37,697 nucleotides of DNA, taken from positions 1-37,697 of the forward strand of contig QKCP01000121.1 in assembly GCA_003246855.1 (NCBI GenBank), given 5' to 3'. Position numbers and translations under genes: made by a program. A model generated the notes under the pieces. That model made no database searches. It saw nothing but the letters and a program-made list of their open reading frames with translations, and was not told the DNA's origin. This document shows, in pieces, positions 34,104-37,697 of the stretch (the first letter of the stretch is position 1; every line of letters starts with the position of its first letter). This DNA is from Ilyobacter polytropus. Lineage in GTDB: Bacteria > Fusobacteriota > Fusobacteriia > Fusobacteriales > Fusobacteriaceae.

Positions 34104-34484
34104 ATGAAAGAAGTTATGGCTGTAATACGTAGAAACATGATAAACCAAACAAAAAATGCCTTATTATTGGCAGGGATAGATTCAATTACTGCCCGTAAAG
34201 TCCAAGGAAGAGGAAAACAAAAAGTTGGTTTCAAATACATAAAAGACATCCTTGAGGGTGCTGAAGTAAGTAATGAAGTGGTAGACGCAATATCTGAGCC
34301 ACACAAACTTATCAGCAAAAGACTTTTAACTATTATTGTTCCAGACGACAAAGTGAAAACTGTTGTGGACACAATAATCAATGTAAATAAAACAGGTAAC
34401 CCTGGAGACGGAAAAATATTTGTTCTACCAGTAGAAGAGTCTTATAGAATAAGAACTGGTGAAACAGGGGAAGCAACTATTTAA
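34104..34484 (+). CDS. nifI2: Nitrogenase-associated PII protein NifI2
   Basis: A 126-aa PII family protein of the NifI2 branch: MKEVMAVIRRNMINQTKNALLLAGI, the long T-loop region (about 35-65) and a B-loop NKTGNPGDGKIFVLPVEESYRIRTGE. It partners NifI1 in post-translational control of nitrogenase. SD AAGGAGGGC lies before the ATG, and nifD follows after 16 bp. Confidence 0.95.
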   Translation: MKEVMAVIRRNMINQTKNALLLAGIDSITARKVQGRGKQKVGFKYIKDILEGAEVSNEVVDAISEPHKLISKRLLTIIVPDDKVKTVVDTIINVNKTGNPGDGKIFVLPVEESYRIRTGETGEATI

Positions 34485-34500
34485 TTAGGAGGTGTAAAGA

Positions 34501-36120
34501 ATGGCAGACATAAAAGACTCAAAAGAAATGTTGGAGAAGATGATGGAGTCTTATCCTTCAAAAACAATGAAAAACAGAAAAAAACATATAATCATAAAAG
34601 AAACTGCTATGGAGCATCAAGAGATAGAAGCAGATACAAGAACTGTGCCAGGAATAATGACAAACAGAGGTTGTTGTTATGCAGGATGTAAAGGGGTTGT
34701 AATCGGACCTTTAAAAGATATGGTTAACATAACTCACGGTCCTATTGGATGTGCTTACTACACTTGGGGAACTAGAAGGAACAAAGGTGTAGCAGAAGAA
34801 GGCGGGAAAAACTTCCTTAACTACGGTTTCTCTACAGATATGCAAGAAAGTGATATCGTATTCGGTGGAGAGCCAAAATTAGAGCAAGCTTGTGAAGAAG
34901 CTTATGAAATCTTCAAACCAAATGCTATAACTATATCATCAACATGTCCAGTTGGGCTAATAGGGGATGACGTTCACGCTGTAGCTAGAAGGATAGAAGC
35001 AAAATTCGGAATACCTACAATGGCATTCAGTTGTGAAGGATACAAAGGTGTCAGCCAATCAGCAGGTCACCATATTGCAAACAACAAACTTATGACTAAA
35101 GTTATAGGTGCTGGAAAAAAAGAAATAGAAGGTAAATACAAAATAAATATTCTCGGTGAATACAACATCGGTGGGGATGGATGGGAAATAGGAAGGATCC
35201 TCGATAAAATTGGATACACCGTGATAACTGTTATGACTGGTGACGGAAGCTACGAAACTCTACAAAACGCACATAAAGCAGAGCTAAACCTTATACAATG
35301 TCACAGATCTATCAACTACATAGCTGACATGATCGAGACTAAATACGGTGCTCCTTGGCTAAAAGTAAACTTTATAGGAGTTCAATCAACTATAGAGTCT
35401 CTAAGAAACCTAGCTAAATACTTCGGCGACGAAGAGCTTATAGCTAAAACAGAAGAAGTAATAAAAGAAGAAATGGCAGAGATCAAAGACGAGATCGCAA
35501 AAGCTAAAGCAGAATGCGAAGGGAAAACAGCTTTCCTATTCGTTGGTGGATCAAGAGCTCACCACTACCAAAACCTACTTGCTGAGATCGGTATCGAAAC
35601 AATAGCTGCAGGATATGAGTTCGCTCATAGGGATGACTACGAAGGTAGAGAAGTTATACCTACAATCAAATCTAACGCAGACAACAAAAACATAGAGAAC
35701 ATAGAGGTAGAAAAAGACGAAGAAAACTACAAAGTATACTTGAGCAAAGAAAAATACGAAGAGCTTAAAAAAGTTATGCCTCTAGGGGAATACAAAGGGC
35801 TTATGTATGAAATGAAAGAAGGATCAGTTGTAGTGGATGACCTTAACCACTTTGAAACTGAACAAATTATAGAAGCACTTAAACCAGACTTATTCTGTTC
35901 TGGTGTAAAAGATAAATACGTAGCTCATAAAATGGGTATATTCTCAAAACAGCTACACTCATATGACTACAGCGGACCATACGCTGGATTTAAAGGGGCA
36001 GTTATTTTCGCAAAAGACGTTTCAGCTGGATTAAATACTCCAACTTGGAAATATGTAACTCCACCATGGAAAATAACTCCTGAATTAGAAGGAGAAATTG
36101 GAGGTGAGCAAGCATGCTAG
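34501..36120 (+). CDS. nifD: Nitrogenase molybdenum-iron protein alpha chain
   Basis: A 539-aa alpha subunit of Mo-nitrogenase. P-cluster ligands are Cys58 (RGCCYAGCKG), Cys84 (HGPIGCAYY) and Cys149 (SSTCPVGLIGDD). FeMo-cofactor ligands are Cys267 (IQCHRS) and His486 (LHSYDYSGPYAGF). SQSAGHH (about 185-191) holds the active-site histidine. The sequence closely recalls Clostridium pasteurianum NifD, including an extra segment of about 50 residues (about 380-440). An additional Cys63 follows the first ligand, as in the clostridial protein. It overlaps nifK by 7 bp. Confidence 0.98.
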   Translation: MADIKDSKEMLEKMMESYPSKTMKNRKKHIIIKETAMEHQEIEADTRTVPGIMTNRGCCYAGCKGVVIGPLKDMVNITHGPIGCAYYTWGTRRNKGVAEEGGKNFLNYGFSTDMQESDIVFGGEPKLEQACEEAYEIFKPNAITISSTCPVGLIGDDVHAVARRIEAKFGIPTMAFSCEGYKGVSQSAGHHIANNKLMTKVIGAGKKEIEGKYKINILGEYNIGGDGWEIGRILDKIGYTVITVMTGDGSYETLQNAHKAELNLIQCHRSINYIADMIETKYGAPWLKVNFIGVQSTIESLRNLAKYFGDEELIAKTEEVIKEEMAEIKDEIAKAKAECEGKTAFLFVGGSRAHHYQNLLAEIGIETIAAGYEFAHRDDYEGREVIPTIKSNADNKNIENIEVEKDEENYKVYLSKEKYEELKKVMPLGEYKGLMYEMKEGSVVVDDLNHFETEQIIEALKPDLFCSGVKDKYVAHKMGIFSKQLHSYDYSGPYAGFKGAVIFAKDVSAGLNTPTWKYVTPPWKITPELEGEIGGEQAC

Positions 36121-37493
36121 AATTAACACCAAAGGAAATCGTAAATAGAAAAGGATTAACAATAAACCCGGCAAAAACTTGTCAACCTATAGGAGCAATG
36201 TATGCTGCATTAGGAATAAATGGATGTTTACCACACAGTCACGGATCACAAGGATGTTGTTCATTCCACAGAATGCACCTTACTAAACACTTCAGAGACC
36301 CTATAATGGCTACTACAAGTTCATTTACAGAGGGAGCATCTGTATTCGGTGGGGGATCAAACCTTAAAACTGCACTTAAAAACATATTCTCTATATACAA
36401 CCCTGAAATAGTTGCAGTACACACTACTTGTCTTAGTGAGACAATCGGTGATGACCTTAATACGTTGATCTCAGAATCAGCTTCAGTTGTACCAGAAGGT
36501 AAATTAGTAATCCACACAAACACACCTAGTTATGTTGGGTCACACGTTACTGGATTCTCAAATATGGTAGCTTCTACAATAAAATACCTTGCTCAAGGTG
36601 AAGGTAAAGGATCAAACGGTAAACTAAACATAATCCCTGGTTGGGTAAACCCAGGAGACATGACAGAAATAAAATTACTTTTAACTAAAATGGGAGTACC
36701 GTTCACTATGCTTCCTGACACAAGCGGAGTTGTAGATTCACCTGCTACAAACTCATTTGAAATGTATCCAAAAGGTGGAACTAAAATAGAAGACATAAAA
36801 GACAGCGGAAACTCAAAAGCTACTATCGCATTAGGAAGCTTCTGTTCTGAAGCTGGTGCAGTTGAACTTGAGAAAAAATGCGGAGTGCCTGCTAGTGTTC
36901 TTAAAATGCCTCTAGGGATAAAAGCTACTGACGAATTCATGATGCAAGTTGCAAAACTTACAGGTAAAGCAATCCCACAAGAAATAGAGATAGAAAGAGG
37001 ACAAGTGGCGGATATAATGGTTGATACACATCACCAATTCCATGGTAAGAAAGTTGGTATCTTCGGAGATCCAGATTTAGTTATAGCTATGACAGAGTTC
37101 GTAGTTAGCTTAGGTATGGTACCTAAAATGATGCTAACTGGTACACCTGGAAAAGCTTTTGAAGCTCAAATCGAATCAATACTTACTGAAGCTGGACTTA
37201 ACCCAGAAGATTCACTATACCAAAGTGCTGGAGACTTGTTCTTATTCCACCAATGGATGAAAAACGAGCCAATTGACCTAATGATAGGAAACACTTACGG
37301 AAAATACATCGCTAGAGCAGAGGATACTCCACTAATTAGAGTTGGATTCCCTGTACTAGACAGAAGTGTTCATTCATACCTTCCAATTGTTGGATACAAA
37401 GGTGCAATGAGACTTATAGAAAAAATAACTGATACATTACTTGACAGACAAGACAGAGATGCAGCAGACGAAGATTTAGAACTTACAATGTAA
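36114..37493 (+). CDS. nifK: Nitrogenase molybdenum-iron protein beta chain
   Basis: A 459-aa beta subunit. P-cluster ligands are Cys23 (TCQPIGA), Cys48 (GSQGCCSFHR) and Cys106 (HTTCLSETIGDD). It is about 60 residues shorter at the N-terminus than the Azotobacter protein, as in C. pasteurianum NifK, and complements the longer NifD. The ATG at 36114 overlaps the nifD stop codon, with GGAGGTGAG upstream, so translation is coupled. Confidence 0.98.
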   Translation: MLELTPKEIVNRKGLTINPAKTCQPIGAMYAALGINGCLPHSHGSQGCCSFHRMHLTKHFRDPIMATTSSFTEGASVFGGGSNLKTALKNIFSIYNPEIVAVHTTCLSETIGDDLNTLISESASVVPEGKLVIHTNTPSYVGSHVTGFSNMVASTIKYLAQGEGKGSNGKLNIIPGWVNPGDMTEIKLLLTKMGVPFTMLPDTSGVVDSPATNSFEMYPKGGTKIEDIKDSGNSKATIALGSFCSEAGAVELEKKCGVPASVLKMPLGIKATDEFMMQVAKLTGKAIPQEIEIERGQVADIMVDTHHQFHGKKVGIFGDPDLVIAMTEFVVSLGMVPKMMLTGTPGKAFEAQIESILTEAGLNPEDSLYQSAGDLFLFHQWMKNEPIDLMIGNTYGKYIARAEDTPLIRVGFPVLDRSVHSYLPIVGYKGAMRLIEKITDTLLDRQDRDAADEDLELTM

Positions 37494-37505
37494 TTAATTT
37501 TAAAA

Positions 37506-37534
37506 ATGGTCATACGCCATAGGCGTATGACCAT
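37506..37534 (+). other. Strong hairpin after nifK without a T-run
   Basis: Perfect 13-bp stem ATGGTCATACGCC/GGCGTATGACCAT with loop ATA. It is followed by AATTTAAAA rather than a T-run. This suits an mRNA-protecting or processing element better than an intrinsic terminator. Confidence 0.7.
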
Positions 37535-37565
37535 AATTTAAAATGTTAAGAATAGCAAAAAAATG

Positions 37566-37594
37566 TTGACATTTCGGGTTAAATTTGATACTAT
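37566..37594 (+). promoter_or_regulatory. Promoter downstream of nifK
   Basis: TTGACA (37566-37571), 17 bp, TACTAT (37589-37594). It probably drives the next gene beyond the window (nifE-type genes would be expected). Confidence 0.6.
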
Positions 37595-37697
37595 ATTTTA
37601 TAAGTAATAAATTATTCTTTTCAGAATTTCCTTTTGAATTAACTATTCATACTTTTATCCTTTTTAAAAGAAATAAAATTCATTAAAAATTCAATTT

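Overview
This is an AT-rich, roughly 37.7 kb chromosomal window. It looks like an anaerobic diazotroph, most likely of the Fusobacteriota (Ilyobacter/Propionigenium type), with a clostridium as the alternative. That placement is inference. It rests on strong AGA/ATA codon preference, near-consensus sigma70 promoters, a SAM-I riboswitch and an Asn-type T-box, archaeal-type AspRS with GatCAB, and a nif operon in the clostridial/methanogen order nifH-nifI1-nifI2-nifD-nifK. No phage, insertion sequence or CRISPR array is visible.

Positions 1-10.9 kb are mainly housekeeping: a class V aminotransferase, tRNA-Leu(UAG), a TPR-like lipoprotein, short HPF (minus strand) and a ZIP transporter. A compact operon of PTS EIIA-like protein, CPA2 antiporter and PII-like protein follows. 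Next come MetY under a SAM-I riboswitch (minus), a small membrane protein, a DUF815 ATPase and a short-chain dehydrogenase.

Positions 11-17.2 kb hold an RseC-like protein, then a T-box-controlled operon for indirect Asn-tRNA(Asn) synthesis (aspS2-gatC-gatA-gatB), then a C_GCAxxG_C_C redox protein. Positions 17.3-26.4 kb hold a CcpN-like regulator and a PLD-like lipoprotein (both minus), YfcE, a HIT protein, SerA, a TIM-barrel protein, a sugar-binding lipoprotein without its transporter, and a succinate-semialdehyde dehydrogenase (minus).

Positions 26.5-37.7 kb form a nitrogen-fixation region. On the minus strand one continuous operon carries five small unrecognised genes followed by modA-modB-modC (molybdate uptake). 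Diverging from it, after about 2.1 kb without genes, is nifH-nifI1-nifI2-nifD-nifK. The gap contains three tandem, diverged promoter-leader modules with promoters 360 and 361 bp apart. Each has a consensus sigma70 promoter with a 17-bp spacer and an identical -10, followed by a small hairpin at the predicted 5' end. The last leader has about 390 nt almost without G. I regard this nif leader array and the mod-linked unknown genes as the most unusual parts of the window.

The layout suggests coordinated molybdenum supply and nitrogenase synthesis, with ammonia switch-off of the enzyme by NifI1/NifI2. Regulation elsewhere appears to depend heavily on RNA leaders.
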